From Dipetalonema caudispina (Eukaryota > Nematoda > Chromadorea > Rhabditida > Onchocercidae): a stretch of 64,000 nucleotides of DNA. Both the position numbers and the translations under genes were made by a program. The stretch's first letter is position 1; every line of letters begins with the position of its first letter. Positions 12,387 to 29,978 of this stretch are shown in pieces. Under the pieces are notes generated by a model. That model searched no databases. It was not told the DNA's origin and was given only the letters and a program-made list of their open reading frames with translations. The stretch spans positions 46,558 to 110,557 of the forward strand of contig JABVXV010000214.1 of the NCBI GenBank assembly GCA_013365325.1, in the 5' to 3' direction.

Positions 12387-15235
12387 ATGGCGGGGAATTT
12401 CTGGCAAAGTTCACACTGGTTTGTTTAAGTCGTAATTTACATCTGTTTGTGCAAGTTTATCACGTAGATTTAGATGTGTAGCTGTAATACTTGTGGTCAT
12501 GGTTTTGTTTTTAAATTTATATTTTTGGAGGAAAAGATCAGTTACTATAGCATAAGACACTTTGCAAGTTATTTGCAAATTATGCAGCATTTTTTTTTCT
12601 CATTTTCTTTTAACATTCTTTATGGCATAAAATACGTTAGTGAATTGAGTGTAGGCATTAAAATTCTAGGGAGCAATGGATTTTGGACAAGCAGGACATT
12701 CTGCGGATGCGTGGCGAAGATATGAAATGTATTACAGAGGAAGAATATACCAAGTTGATGATATTTTTCTGCAATTGTAAGTAATGTATATTATATTCGT
12801 TATTTGGTCTATAATGCATATTGGAACTGTTACTGATACATGTTCTGCTCCAAAATATGCATCTCATAGAGGAACTTCATAATCTAAGAAATAATCTTAT
12901 ATTTTACAATGTTATTTTCATTTTTATTATGAATTTAGAAATGCTTTTTAGTTATACATGCCATTGGAATGGACTCACAACAACCTCATAAGACACGTAT
13001 GCAAGTGATTGCCACGGCTTGTGTTTATTTTCGTCGTTTTTATGCGAGGTAATAGAATTTTCGCATGGAAAATGAAAAGTGAATGGATTAGGGGATGAAA
13101 TTCTTTTAGTTCTTTTGAATTTTTGGTTGTAGGGGTTGTTGAGCGTTATAGACAAAGGTCCACTCACATTTATTTTTATTACAGACGATCACTGAAAGAT
13201 ATTGATCCATTTTTGTTGGCTCCTACTTCTTTATTCCTCGCATCCAAAGTTGAAGAACATGGAATGATGTCACACAATAAGCTTATACAGGCCACAAATA
13301 ATGCTTGTAAGTTATTGAAATTCTTTAAGATTGTTTTGGTTGTCTGTTATATTGAAAGGAGTTCTAATTTTTTTCTTGACGCATAATGAATGTATGAACT
13401 AGGACATTCATAATTTCCGCTGGTAATTACGACTCCTCCAAGTCGATATTTTTATCCATTAAGAAATAAATAAGTTTGCAATGAGAAATCACCGTAGGTG
13501 GCACATTTTATGCATGGATCTGTTTTTGGTATATGTCTTAATTTTCTTTTTTTTTCAACACTATTTTCGACTATCCTTTAATAAAAAAAAAAAAAAAAAA
13601 AATGATATAGTTCAAGCTGCTATGCTTGCAAGTAGAATGGATTTTTCTAACTGTGCATTTACCTATTAAGCTGTCATTTGATGTTTTGGGTTATGAAATG
13701 TTGCAATTGCAGTGAAACGATGGCCCTTCATACAGCAAGATTTGATGATACGAGTTCAACATATACAGGAAGCAGAATTCTTTCTTTTGGAAATTTTAGA
13801 CTGTTGCCTAATTGTTTATCACCCATACAGGTTTATTTACTCTTATCTCTATTTTTCTGATTTTGTGAAAAGCATGAATAACAAGCTTTCCGTCGATGTA
13901 GTTTTACTATATTAACCACAAATCATGCAGTTATGATGCAATTAGTTTAGATGGAACGAGGAAGTTGGGGTGCAACATAAACATAAATTTTAGGACAGTA
14001 GGTGCGTGTATGGGAGCTAATACTTTTCCAAACTTCTCGTTTTTATAAAGAAAGTTTGATTACAAAGATGGAAACTTTCGGCACATTCCTTTAAAATTTT
14101 GAAGTATAATTTACAGACCATTGAATCAATTAATGGCTGAAATGGGGAGAGAGCATAAAGATCTTGACACAATATCATCATATGCTTGGAAAATTTGTAA
14201 TGATTGTACAAGGACCGATCTTTCGTTAATGTATCCTCCTCATCAGATTGCAATTGGTAAGTTTCATTCCCAGAAGATTTCTATGTATTAAGGTAAAAGC
14301 ACATTTCACATTAGAATACATTGAGGATAAGAGTTGTATTTGTTGTGGGAGACTGATAACTGTGCACTCTATTTATAGTTATTTTGAAGATAGTAAATTT
14401 TTTATCAGAAGGATAGCAGAAACTAGAAGTAGAAAAAAACTTTGTTGATAATCCGAAATAAATTTGACATGCAGGTTTACCCTCCGTCCCTTACATGTCA
14501 AAGTATGAAAAGCTAATTATTAAATCATACACATACTTACGAAGACCTAAATTATTTTTAGCATGCATTTTGATAGCATCAGTTTGGACAAATAGAGATA
14601 GAGAGCTGAAAAACTGGTTTGCCGAGCTTGCGGTGGATTTTGAAAAGGTAAATGCTTATTCTATCTACCGTATTCATTTGGAGGCATTATTTTTAATACT
14701 CAGCGTAGCTTCGCACTAAATTTCTAGTTATTAAATATTCGGGGTGGTTTTATAAAATTAAGATCCATTTTTTTGGTTGGCTTTCGACTGTGCAAGAGTA
14801 AGATGAATAATTTTACGGGTAACGTTATTCCAATACCGTATCACCAAAAATCTGTCACAATATATAATGAAATGATGATCAGTTCTGAAATGTTATTAAT
14901 TCTCATAGTTGAAGGCTCGATAAGAAATCTGATGGATTTGAGTATAAAACATTAATTCGCATGAATTCTAGACTTTATTTTAGGTACTGGAAATCCAAAA
15001 AATCATCATAAATTTATATAGCGTGTGGAAGACATTTGACGAAAAAGAACAACTAGTGGCGATTCTGCAGAAAATTCCGCGTCCTAATCCAGGTCCACAA
15101 TCGTCGGGTGCCACCATGATGCAGTCACATTCTCATGGTGGCCTTCAAGTGAATAATATGAATGTGCATCAAGGTGTTACCATGGGGCCACCACCTATGC
15201 CTCCAGTCGGTAATATAAAGTTTGAAACACATTAG
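12387..15235 (+). CDS. cic-1: Cyclin C (317 aa), Mediator CDK8-module subunit
   Basis: Partner of CDK8 in the kinase module of Mediator, controlling RNA polymerase II transcription. Eight exons: 12387-12418, 12670-12776, 12952-13048, 13185-13306, 13713-13830, 14117-14256, 14562-14647, 14984-15235; every junction keeps the frame and the stop is TAG at 15233-15235. The start MAGNFWQSSHWEQWILDKQD is nearly the textbook cyclin C N-terminus, which decides the ATG despite upstream ATGs. The first cyclin box follows (QVIATACVYFRRFYARRSLK, then the LASKVEEHG motif), the second repeat ends around ACILIASVWTNRD. The last about 60 residues form a low-complexity tail rich in Pro, Gly, His, Met and Asn (e.g. 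GPPPMPPVG), longer than a minimal cyclin C. Exon 7 could extend in frame at its 5' side, but the acceptor at 14560-14561 gives the conserved sequence. Confidence 0.95.
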
Positions 15236-18200
15236 ATATATTTAAAAAATGTAATACTATATCATACAAGGAAAAGATGAAATATTCCTTTCCAAGCAAC
15301 TTGCAGATTTCCTTTTATTGCTCTTCGAAAGAGATGGATCGTCCTTATTCTGTAAACAGAAAATATTTATTGATATGCAGTCTGTATCTTGTTATATAGA
15401 CTTCATTCGTCTTCCATTCCAGGACTGTTCTACAGTCCCATGCTTCCTGACATCCTTTATCTCATTTATTGAGCTTTATTCCTCAGTTACATTGTTTGCT
15501 GTGATATTTGAAATGGAATATATGGTTCTTATTGTTTCTGAGATCCCATCAATAAATATAGGCATTTTTAAATTCTGCGTCATAAATGTATCTTAGTTGA
15601 TACACGGCATTTTCTGCTATGTTAAGAGATAATCATGTAAAACTCTGCTGTTGTTACTTTGATAAAATTTCACTTGCAGACAGAATTCATATTGATGAAA
15701 GGCCACTTCAATATAATATATGATAATATTGCAAACAATCTGATAATACTGTTAAAGTCCGAGCAGTCTTAATATGAACTATTTCGGGCTGAAGCAAGCA
15801 TCTGAAGTATTAGCTTCATTGATACGGAAGTCGGTAGGAATTATCCGAGCAATATGATTGAGCGGTGACGTAAACTCTTGCTTTAGAATCACAGAATAAT
15901 CGGTGCTCAATGATGAATTTTCTGCTTTTCTATCCTTGTAGAACCTGACATAAAAAAAGAAAAAAAAAAAAACAATATCAGATTGAAGTATTACATTATA
16001 CTCGTGACTATCAATATGCATTAATTTCTGGTGTAACGTCTGCTATCTATTTGGTTCAACAACACAAATTTTTGAAACTAAATCTAAAATCCAAACATAT
16101 ACGCATATCAAAACAACAACTGAATTCATATTACCTTAAATTTATCCGTAAATTATTTGAATCAAATTACTTTTGTTATTAAGCCATCAAAAAGATAGTA
16201 AATTATTTACATTTACTAAGGGAAATAATCACTGTTAATTCTAGAATAAATCATTGGCAAAATTTACACAATTATCACACCTAAATTACATTAAATACTG
16301 TCAGATTATATTTGAGTAAATTAGGAAGATATACCACTGGAATTCAGGTAATAAAATATTTTATTTTATTAAATGGTAATTATTAGCGAACTATTTTTTA
16401 TTTTATCAAATGTATTAGATCAATTTAAAAACGTTGTAATTGAAAATATCATCATATTATACTAACTAATGATGACGATACATCAATCATTTATTAATCT
16501 AATATTGCAACAATAACATTTAACTGATACTGTGTTAATATTTATCTACAATATATATAATAAAAAATTAGAAAACTATAAAATAAATTATTTACTTGAA
16601 GAAAATAGATGATGAATAAAATAAATTGGGCAATGATAAAAAATTTACAATGCTTCTTTTTTTTTTTTTTTTTTTCGTATCGAAGAAAGGAAAAAAGATA
16701 GTAAGATAGATGATGACGTTTAGTAAGAATAACAATTCTAGCACATTTATCAGATGGATCAATTCATTCAATTCCTTTCCCTTTATAATTTCATTTCTTT
16801 TTTTTTTTTCTTTTTATTCATTTTTATTATATTCGATTATATTTATTTGTAGAATATATTAGTTAAATTAACAAGAAAAGAAAATAAGTAATTATTTTTA
16901 GCTCATATGAATTTTATTCCAATTTCATTTCATTTATTTATTTCGTTCGATTATTTTCATCTTATTTCTTTGTTTTTTTTTTCTTTTTTTTAAAATATAA
17001 TTCAATTAAAATTTTATCTCTTTTTAAGTTATAATTCAGTTCTATTTGGTAGGAATTATAGAATTTCATTGATATACCACCTGATTGAAGAGGAATATTT
17101 CTCTTTTAATAAATGAAGCAATAAAATGACAACCAATAAGTTTTCATTAATTCTTTGCATTATTTCAATTTTTGAATTCATTGCCAAAGCCATTCATTTT
17201 CTCATTTTCCTACTTAAGTTTTAAAATTTACAAACGCCTTTCAATTTGTATTCATTTATAAGGCATGGGCAAATCTCAAGAATAGTGGTACTAACCATAT
17301 TTTCTCGTAAATTCAAATTGAAATTTTAGTTCCGCTTCTGTTTGCACTTTGAGCATAATCATTTAATTTTCAAACAAATTAGTCAATTTCAACCAACGAA
17401 ACGAATCATTTCTGATAACCTTTCATTAATTAAGTTACTGGAGTGATTTAAATACAGATATATGCTGTGATTTCTGATTATATATGTTAATGTTGTGATT
17501 ACGGTACTAAACGAATGACTGATTGGTTATTCAGGAAATATTATTTTATTTTAATTTTTTTGAAACTGAGGAAAGTTTTTCACGTTTTTATATTTAAAAT
17601 ACATTCATTTTATATCATCGCTTCACTTTTTCCATTTCAAATATTACTCAATTTTAATCCAGTTAACTCATCTTCAATCTGAATTTCATCATAATTTAAG
17701 CCATTCTACTTTGATTTCATTCACTACTATTAAGCTTTTGTTTATTAAGAAAAAATTAAAATTAGCATTTAAAGTTTGATGCGTACATTTATGAAATTGT
17801 TTCAGGAAGAGAATGGTTAATATATTCAAATTAATATTTATTTAAATTTATATTATTGTAATGAACCAATCATAAATTGTAAAATTTCTTATAATTTCAT
17901 TTGAACATTGTTCCATACCAATCATTGATCTTTTTTTTTTGGAAGTGCATTTCATCAATTTCCATATCCTTTCAAATAATGCCTTCTGATGAATGGTATA
18001 CGTCATTTTTAATTAATATAACTGGCTGTTAATATTCGTCTTTTTTAATTACTAATATTCATGAAAATTGTATCTCACTACCGTATTGCAATATTTAGTC
18101 CATCCTATTCTCTCACATCATATTGACGTACGTTGATAAGTATCTTCATGATCTATAACAGTACACGGATTTTCACTCCTTTCATTTTTCTTCTCCTGTC

Positions 18201-21200
18201 CTTCCCCTGCTTTTCCTCATTCATCGAGAATCCTTGTTGAACGATCAACCAAGAAACTTTAATATTGCAGCTATTCGTTGCTTAAAAGGTTTGTTAACAA
18301 ATTTTTTAAAAACAACTAAATATTGGTGAAGATTGATCAAATTGGAAATTAAAAATTGATACAGGAAGTTAGATTCTTTCTTTTTACGATAATTTTAGAT
18401 TTGGAAATTTCTGTCTTTCTTTTTTTTTTTTTGAAAAATTTCCCAAAAAATCCTTGTTTATTTGACTGTAGAAATGATAAAATTTTCCCATAGAATATGC
18501 ATTAATGAATGATATACCGTATAACCTAATATAATATTCGATGAAGTCAAAATGTATTATATAAAAATCATTGTGATATAAATTCAAATTGAAATGTTCC
18601 AAAATTTTATTTTAAATTTCATTATGTTCCTAAAATATGTGCACAGTTGTTTAAATAAAAATCATTTGTACTGAGAGATATAAATAGGAAAACGGAAATA
18701 TAACATAAGTAAACATTATATGTCAAAGATAATTTTTTTCAAAAAGACTACAAATCAAAAAAAAAAAAACTAGTGATATTTTATTACTCACACTGGATAA
18801 TATTATTTAAAAGGTTACAATCGAATTTAACTGTCATTTTTTATTACTAAATTTTAATATATTAATCGATGATAAATTTATTGTAATGTGAAATCATTGA
18901 AAGATGAAACTCACTAAACTATCTGATCCTACAAACTTTTGAGATACCATTTTGTAATTTTAAAATAATTGTAAATGTAATATAAATATTCAGGGATATT
19001 TTATAAATTCTTGTTATTTTAAATTATAATACTATTGAAGCATATTTTTGAAATTTTGAATAAATTACCATGGAAACAAATTCCCTATATTAATTTCATA
19101 CTGCAAAATATTTTCTCCAACACTTCGTACTATTATTATAGAGCATACTTAATTTTTCCCTTCTTGATGCTGATAATTTCATCCTGAAATATTAGTTAAA
19201 AAGTTAATTTCATTTCATCTTGAAATTATCACAGTCAAGGATAGAAAAATTATATTCACTTTGATTATGAATTTATATCATTTCTTAAATTTATTTATCA
19301 TCCATAACATATCATATAATTGGCTGTTTTTTTTTTTTTTTTTTTTGTTTCCAGTTTTCTTTCTTACAACAATTTCATTTTAAATTTTGATTCGTTCATA
19401 AAATTTCATCTTAGTGGTAAAAATTGTTCAAAATAGCTATATTGATAACAAGAACCTTTTTTGGATTACTTTTTTTTTTTTTGTTCATCATGTTCAGCAT
19501 ATTAACTAACCATATAACTATAGTGACCGTATAACTATAATAATAATTATAACAATGCTAAATACAATCAAAAATATTCATCATTAGCAACATTTATTTT
19601 AGATATCCTACACATTCATTATCATACGATAATTTCAGTATAAAATATTATGAATATTCAAATAAAAAATTTGAAATAAAAAATATAATGATACATTTTG
19701 TAGCATTAATTATTGATTACGAAATATTGAAAAGTGATTAAACCAAACTATTTGAGCAATGATTAATTCATATAATAGCAATGTAAATAATTCTTAGCAT
19801 AAGGATTATTCTTTAAATACACACAATCATAAAAGCAAAGATTACTATGCTTTCAATAAGATATATTTAAAATTATCTGTGAAAATTTTTTGCAAAAATG
19901 TCAATATAAATTGATCACATTCAGCAATATTTCTTCTATTCTTGAACAATTACCGCATCATATTTTACTCAAAATTATTCTATTAATCTATTCATTTCTA
20001 ACAGTACTTTTTATCTTTTTCCTACCAATGAAATTATATCGAAAAACTTGAAGAGTTTCAATTGATAAAATTAGACTTAAAATTTGAAAATACTCAAACT
20101 TGGAATTATTCAAAAAATTGATTATTTTTTACATCCCAATCACTGTAAGAAATCCTTTCAGTTGATAGAGTTAACTCATTAGATTTCTTTCTCCATACTG
20201 ATCAACAAAAAGTAAAGATAAATAATGGATTACATTAATCCTTTTCAAACTTTCAAAGAAGATTATGAGTAATACCGCTGTGTAAAAGTAATACTCAATT
20301 TAGAAAATCAAAGAAGTCGCACATTTATTCCCCATTGTTTGGAAAATTTATTTTTGAAAATGTTACTAAGAAGCGAATAGAGACTGAGAAGAAGGTAAAA
20401 TGCTTCTCAGATAATTTTTCTAACACATTTCCATATCTTGTCTATTGTATCGTCTAAATATTTTCGACTTGTGATCATTTCCTTGATTTCTCATCAATAA
20501 TTTTTAATTTAGAATTGATTATACTATCTAATCTGTTCATCTAATATCCCAAATGTCCATAACTATGCGAACATTCGATAATCTATCCAATCATTTTTTT
20601 GGGAAACAGAAATTCAGTGAAAAGTTTGACTGTCGAAGGAATGATGAATCAGACGGGATAGTTTGATAGATAGCATCTGAAATTCGGACGGAGAAGTTTG
20701 ATAGATGACATCACAAATCTATTTCAGAAAAAAAAAAGGAGAAAACCACTTACTATTAATTAAGTACAAGTCGATCAAAATGTTGTATATACCGATAAAA
20801 ATCAATATTAATGCAGCGAAAAATCTACAAAATCTAGAAAAAAAGATATGTTCTCTTCAAATTTCTTAAGAAAATTTCACTTACATTTGAAAGTTACCAG
20901 GGTGAAACTGATTTTCGATCACTTTCAAAAACTTTTATTTGATTTGAAATGACTTTATGTTTCATCCTAACGAAAAACTATGATAACATTCAAATCTCTC
21001 ACTTCTTTTATCTTTTTGTTTTTCTTTCCTTCCAACTCTTCTTCAGTGTATTTCGTTACCTCAAAAAGCCTACATTCACAACACTTTAAAAGTCATAACC
21101 TTTGACCCTACCCGAGATGACAACATCACTCGAAAAGAATGTCACTCGCTCACCCGAATATTTTGAGGTAATTGATGTGTAAAATTCGTGCATACGGAGG

Positions 21201-21721
21201 TACAAGTTGACATGACCTATTTCTCTGAATTTATAATTTCTTTTGATTATTTAGGCCTTTCTTGTGTGCCACAATGTTTCCTTCCATATTTTATTAGAAT
21301 TATAAAACAATCCCATAAATGGTACTAATTTCAAATACTGCACCATAGGAAAATTTCCCTATCATATTATGGTAAAAATTGTATTGTCGATTATAATAGT
21401 GCAACATGTCTTTATATGGAAGTGCAATTGTAGTATGTATGGCAAACTTAACCTAGTTTAATCTGCATGTGATCTATAAGCTTATGATGTTAATTAATTA
21501 CTCAATTTAATTTATCAGTTTTGCTTAATTATTATTTATTGATGTGAAAATATATACGGTATTTTTGAATTCGATTCCTAAGCACTTATTCATTTCGTTG
21601 CAGTTTATAATAAACGATGGTTAAATCACAATTCATTTGATATTTTTTGTGATCCATTCACGTATAGCAGTGCAGAAACTCAAACATTACCAACAGTTTG
21701 TATCCGAAACGAAAATTCCGA
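15236..21721. other. Gene desert, 6.5 kb
   Basis: Very AT-rich sequence with many poly(A)/poly(T) runs (for example 16660-16677, 16801-16810, 19327-19346). I find no exon with coding character on either strand. A less AT-rich patch at about 21050-21220 contains CACTCGAAAAGAATGTCACT-like sequence without identifiable function. Candidate SL acceptors for the next gene are at about 21601 and 21675. Confidence 0.5.
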
Positions 21722-25749
<4,028 letters not shown>

Positions 25750-28540
25750 CGTTTTGTTTTGCCAGTGAGAATTATTCTGCATTACTCTTAACAGTTTCCA
25801 ACTCTTTGTCTGATGTTAAATTATTTATTATCGTGTTGGTGACCTGCGTTTTGCAGTCTGGATTGTATTGAATTGGGTGTAACTTTTGGCCTTACATACA
25901 CAGAAATCATGGACTAGAAGCATGAGGAAAAGTTCTTAAGTTTGTAAATGTTTGCGAAGTTGCCTGGCAGCAGCTTATTGTCTTTTATCTTTCCAGCCTC
26001 TCCTATAAATAATTTTCCTTCGCGGGATGATACTAGCAGTAGATAGGCATGATAGAATAGTTCGTTCCTTTGGGTAGTTTGTTGAAATAAACTAATTGTT
26101 ATCATCTTAAAGCGGTAAGCTTCCAAAGTTCAAAATTTGTATCTCGTTTTTTTTTATCAGTTTCCTTTGCTTTGTTCTTTCTTTATAATTTGGTTTCCAT
26201 GCAGATTCTTTTCAATGAATTTTCACCATTTTTGTTAATTTTAAGGTCTGAATTGAACTGTTTGCATTTTTATAGGGCTACTGATAAAATGGCCTATGAG
26301 TCAATTTACAAAACTTTGAAGTTCATAGTTCTGAATGATTGAAATATTCCCTTGCATCATCGTTATGGCTCAATGTTTTAGCCACTGGCCATTTCATCAA
26401 AATCTTTTGGAACACTACATGATGTATTTATAGTCTTATTGTGAAAAGTTTCAAAAATAATTGACTCTATTTAGATAATTATCGTTGGTGAAAACAAAAT
26501 GAGTCACTCTTTTTTATTGTTTCACAGTCATTCAACAACATAATTTATTAACTGTTGGAAAAAGTGTGAAAGATGAAGAATTACCCAACTCTATATTCCA
26601 ATATTCATCGGTGTGCAAATGATGTGATATCAATTTGTGGTTATTTTAACTTATTGAAATTTGCTGAATTCTATAATATTTCTTAAACCTATTTATTTTC
26701 GAGTGTTTAGTCTACCAGTGTTCCTCAACTTTGTTTTGCTGGGTGCAGCTTGTATGTTTCTTGTTATATCCACAACATTCATGTTATTGATTTGCAAATT
26801 CAATGTTTGCTAATAATCGTATCATGAAATAGAACTGGACATTTTATTTATTTAATTTTTCTTTATGCTTTCTATTTTATATTATTTTTTTCTGAAACAG
26901 TTATCGGTATCATCAGCTAGTGTGAAACGGAAAAAAACTGATTTTAGTAACTTATAATTTTTATCAAAAATTATCAAAATTCTTTGGAGAAAACCAGGAA
27001 AACCTTTATAATGATTTGGAAAAAAAAAAAAAAAAAAAAAAAATCAAAATGACAGTACTTGCTATCGACGGTAATAGACATATTGATGACAAACACTGTC
27101 AAGAACTTGTTTTCGAAGTTTTATAATTTCTAGAAGATGCCTATCGTAAAAAATTTGCTACCCAATAATTATTTACCTACCTATTTTCCAAATTATATAT
27201 GTATATCGATATATTTTTTTTCTGCTGTAAAATTATATTTGGAAATCTAACTAAATTCCTAAAAATATTTTAACTTAAAAACATGTAAACATTAATAAAA
27301 AAACATTGTATGTACTATTAAATAAAACTAGTCGAAAAATATTTTTTAAACAAAAGAGATATTCCTTACAAAATTCAATGTAAAGGCAAGAAATAAAAAT
27401 TATTTCGAAAAAGTATAGATTCAATTGTTTGATTCTTTCTGTTTTTTTTTCCTAAATAAAAACTTTTTAAATTTATTATTAGCAAGAATTACAAAATATA
27501 ATATAGTTCTTGAATGAATTTATCCAATGCAATTAAGCTAATCTAATAATTTATACATGGAGTATAGTTGTACATAATCATCTCTCTTACTCGTTTCTCA
27601 TATCAATAAGAAATAAAAATCGTTTAAACTATTCAACTATTTATTCCAATTATTAATTTAAGTTATAATAACAGTAAGTATTGCGTAATCATAATCAGTC
27701 GAGTAATATATGATACAATTCATAACTCTTCAATTTCAAGTCTTCGCAATTTTTTCTTTTCTATTATTTGTCGTACAATGATAACTTTGGACGAGATATT
27801 CATTCTTTTTAAAATTATTTTATTAAATTATTAAATTTATCACGGAGAGTGAAAAGTGTAAAAATAGGATGAGAGATGATCAAAGAACATGTTTGATGAA
27901 AAAAGCAAATTTATAATATTTGTTACTTTGATAGATTGAATTCCCTTCCGTATTTTCGATAATTAAATTACATTTCATTTCTTGTTTTCGTTTAAGCGAA
28001 CAGTAATTAAACTTAACATTTAAAAAAGAAGAGCAAAAAAAATTGCCATTTTTTAGAATTGAAATGTAACAAATGGTACATTTATAGATGTATCATTGTC
28101 ACATTGGAATAATAATCGAAGTGAAAATAATATTTCAAATTATTTCTTTTTTCTAAAATATGTTGACAACATATGCTAATTGATGGAGCTTTATCAATTA
28201 CATTCGGCATACCCATTTTGTAATCATTATCATTAGTGATTAATTGCATTCAATGTTTGCTACTTTTCAATCTAATTTAACAAATCTCATCATGAATAAT
28301 TTTATCACTTCTTCAAAAATATTATTGCTTTTAAAATTACAATATGATTTCCTGTAGAGTATTCATTTTGCAATTAACATTTTTTTTTTTTTTTTTTTTT
28401 TGCAGTATTTTGTGATCATCTAATACTTATCATATCAGAAACAAATATATGATCGTTTGATCAATCCATACTGTAATATCACCAGATAGTATGAACAACT
28501 AAATTAGCCATTTTATTTTCCATCAAAATTATATGAAATT

Positions 28541-28636
<96 letters not shown>

Positions 28637-29978
28637 ATAATTGCTATGATAAAATTATGATAAATCACATTTTAGGAATAAAAATTAAATTTAGCAAAAC
28701 CCGAGAAAGCATAAAAAAATATCATTAATTATTTGAATAATTATTTAAATTACAATAAAATATATTTTATCTCTATTGATATATTGCTATATTATATTCA
28801 TCATAAATATTTGATCTATTTAAAATGACTAATTTATACTATTTGCACTAACTCAACTTGCATACTATGCTTTTTTTTTTTTTTAAATAATAGCATTGCA
28901 TATTATGCTAGTTGTATGATAAACATATTAAAATAATTTATTTCACATAAGCAAACAATAATTCCAAATCTAATTGGTTTAAAAATTATTTTTCTATTAA
29001 AATTAAAAAAAAAAAAAAAAAAAAGAAAAAATGATATCACATCTTTCAAGGATGCGATTGTTTAGATCAAATGTGTTTTCTTTTTTTTTTTTTTTTATGA
29101 AATGAAAGAAGAATCGATTGGAATTAGCATTATTCTTGACGATAAGCTCAACGAAAGTTTACTCCTAATAGTATACGTAGAAAACTTTAACCGAAATTGG
29201 TAACACTCACCAACGATGAAACTTAACGGAAATTTATTATTAAAATATTGGAAGTGATCAGTGATTTATGTGTAAAAATCTTTTCTTTTTCTTCTGGAAA
29301 ACAAAAAACGTTTGAGATATATTCATAAATAATTAATGTAAATTGTTCTTAAAAATTGGCTTAATTGTAATCGAATATGTATTTAGGAAAATTGTATCTG
29401 TCATTTGATATTTCTATTAAAAGATACGAAAATTTGAAACGTTTGAAAATATAAATTTTGTATTTATTGCACTGATAAACATTGTTGAACCAAACTATCC
29501 GATACATTTATACAATGATATATCGCTATATCATACATTACATACAATTATCATATATAATAAAATTTTAGAAAAAGATGAAAAAATTTTTTCTATCAAT
29601 TGTAACTAAACGATACTGTTATAATTTTGAATCCAACTACCCTTTGGAAAATCATCACTATTTTATAAAATCATGGTAATTTATGGAAAGGAAATTTAAT
29701 CGAAAGCGATTATTATTATACTTAATTATTTCTAGCTAATTTTTCAATTTTCCTTTTTCAAAAATGAGATTCACGATATCAATATCTGTTTATAATTCGC
29801 TTATGCAAGAAAGAAAAAAGGAACAAAGGAAGCTTCCTTCCAAAGAAAAAGAAATAAAAAATTTTTGATAACAGTAATTTGAACATAAGAAATGAATCCT
29901 TACAACAAAGAAACAAACAGTAACAATCGGAAAAAACGGAAAAAATTTGACTAAAACAAATATAAAAACTTGAAATTC
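25750..29978. other. Gene desert, 4.2 kb, between convergent genes
   Basis: 3' sides of the TTD14-like gene (+) and the myosin (-) face each other. Contains poly(A)/poly(T) runs (27019-27042, 28380-28402, 29007-29024) and a TA microsatellite. No coding exon or structured RNA recognised. Confidence 0.5.
28544..28633. repeat. (TA)n microsatellite
   Basis: About 90 bases of uninterrupted TA dinucleotides in intergenic sequence. Confidence 0.95.

Noticed and set aside
14495..14561. In-frame 5' extension of cyclin C exon 7
   Set aside because: Would insert residues inside a conserved helix; the acceptor at 14560-14561 gives the conserved cyclin C sequence.
15236..21600. Hidden exons in the 6.5-kb desert
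   Set aside because: Scanned for domain-like translations on both strands; only low-complexity ORFs appear.
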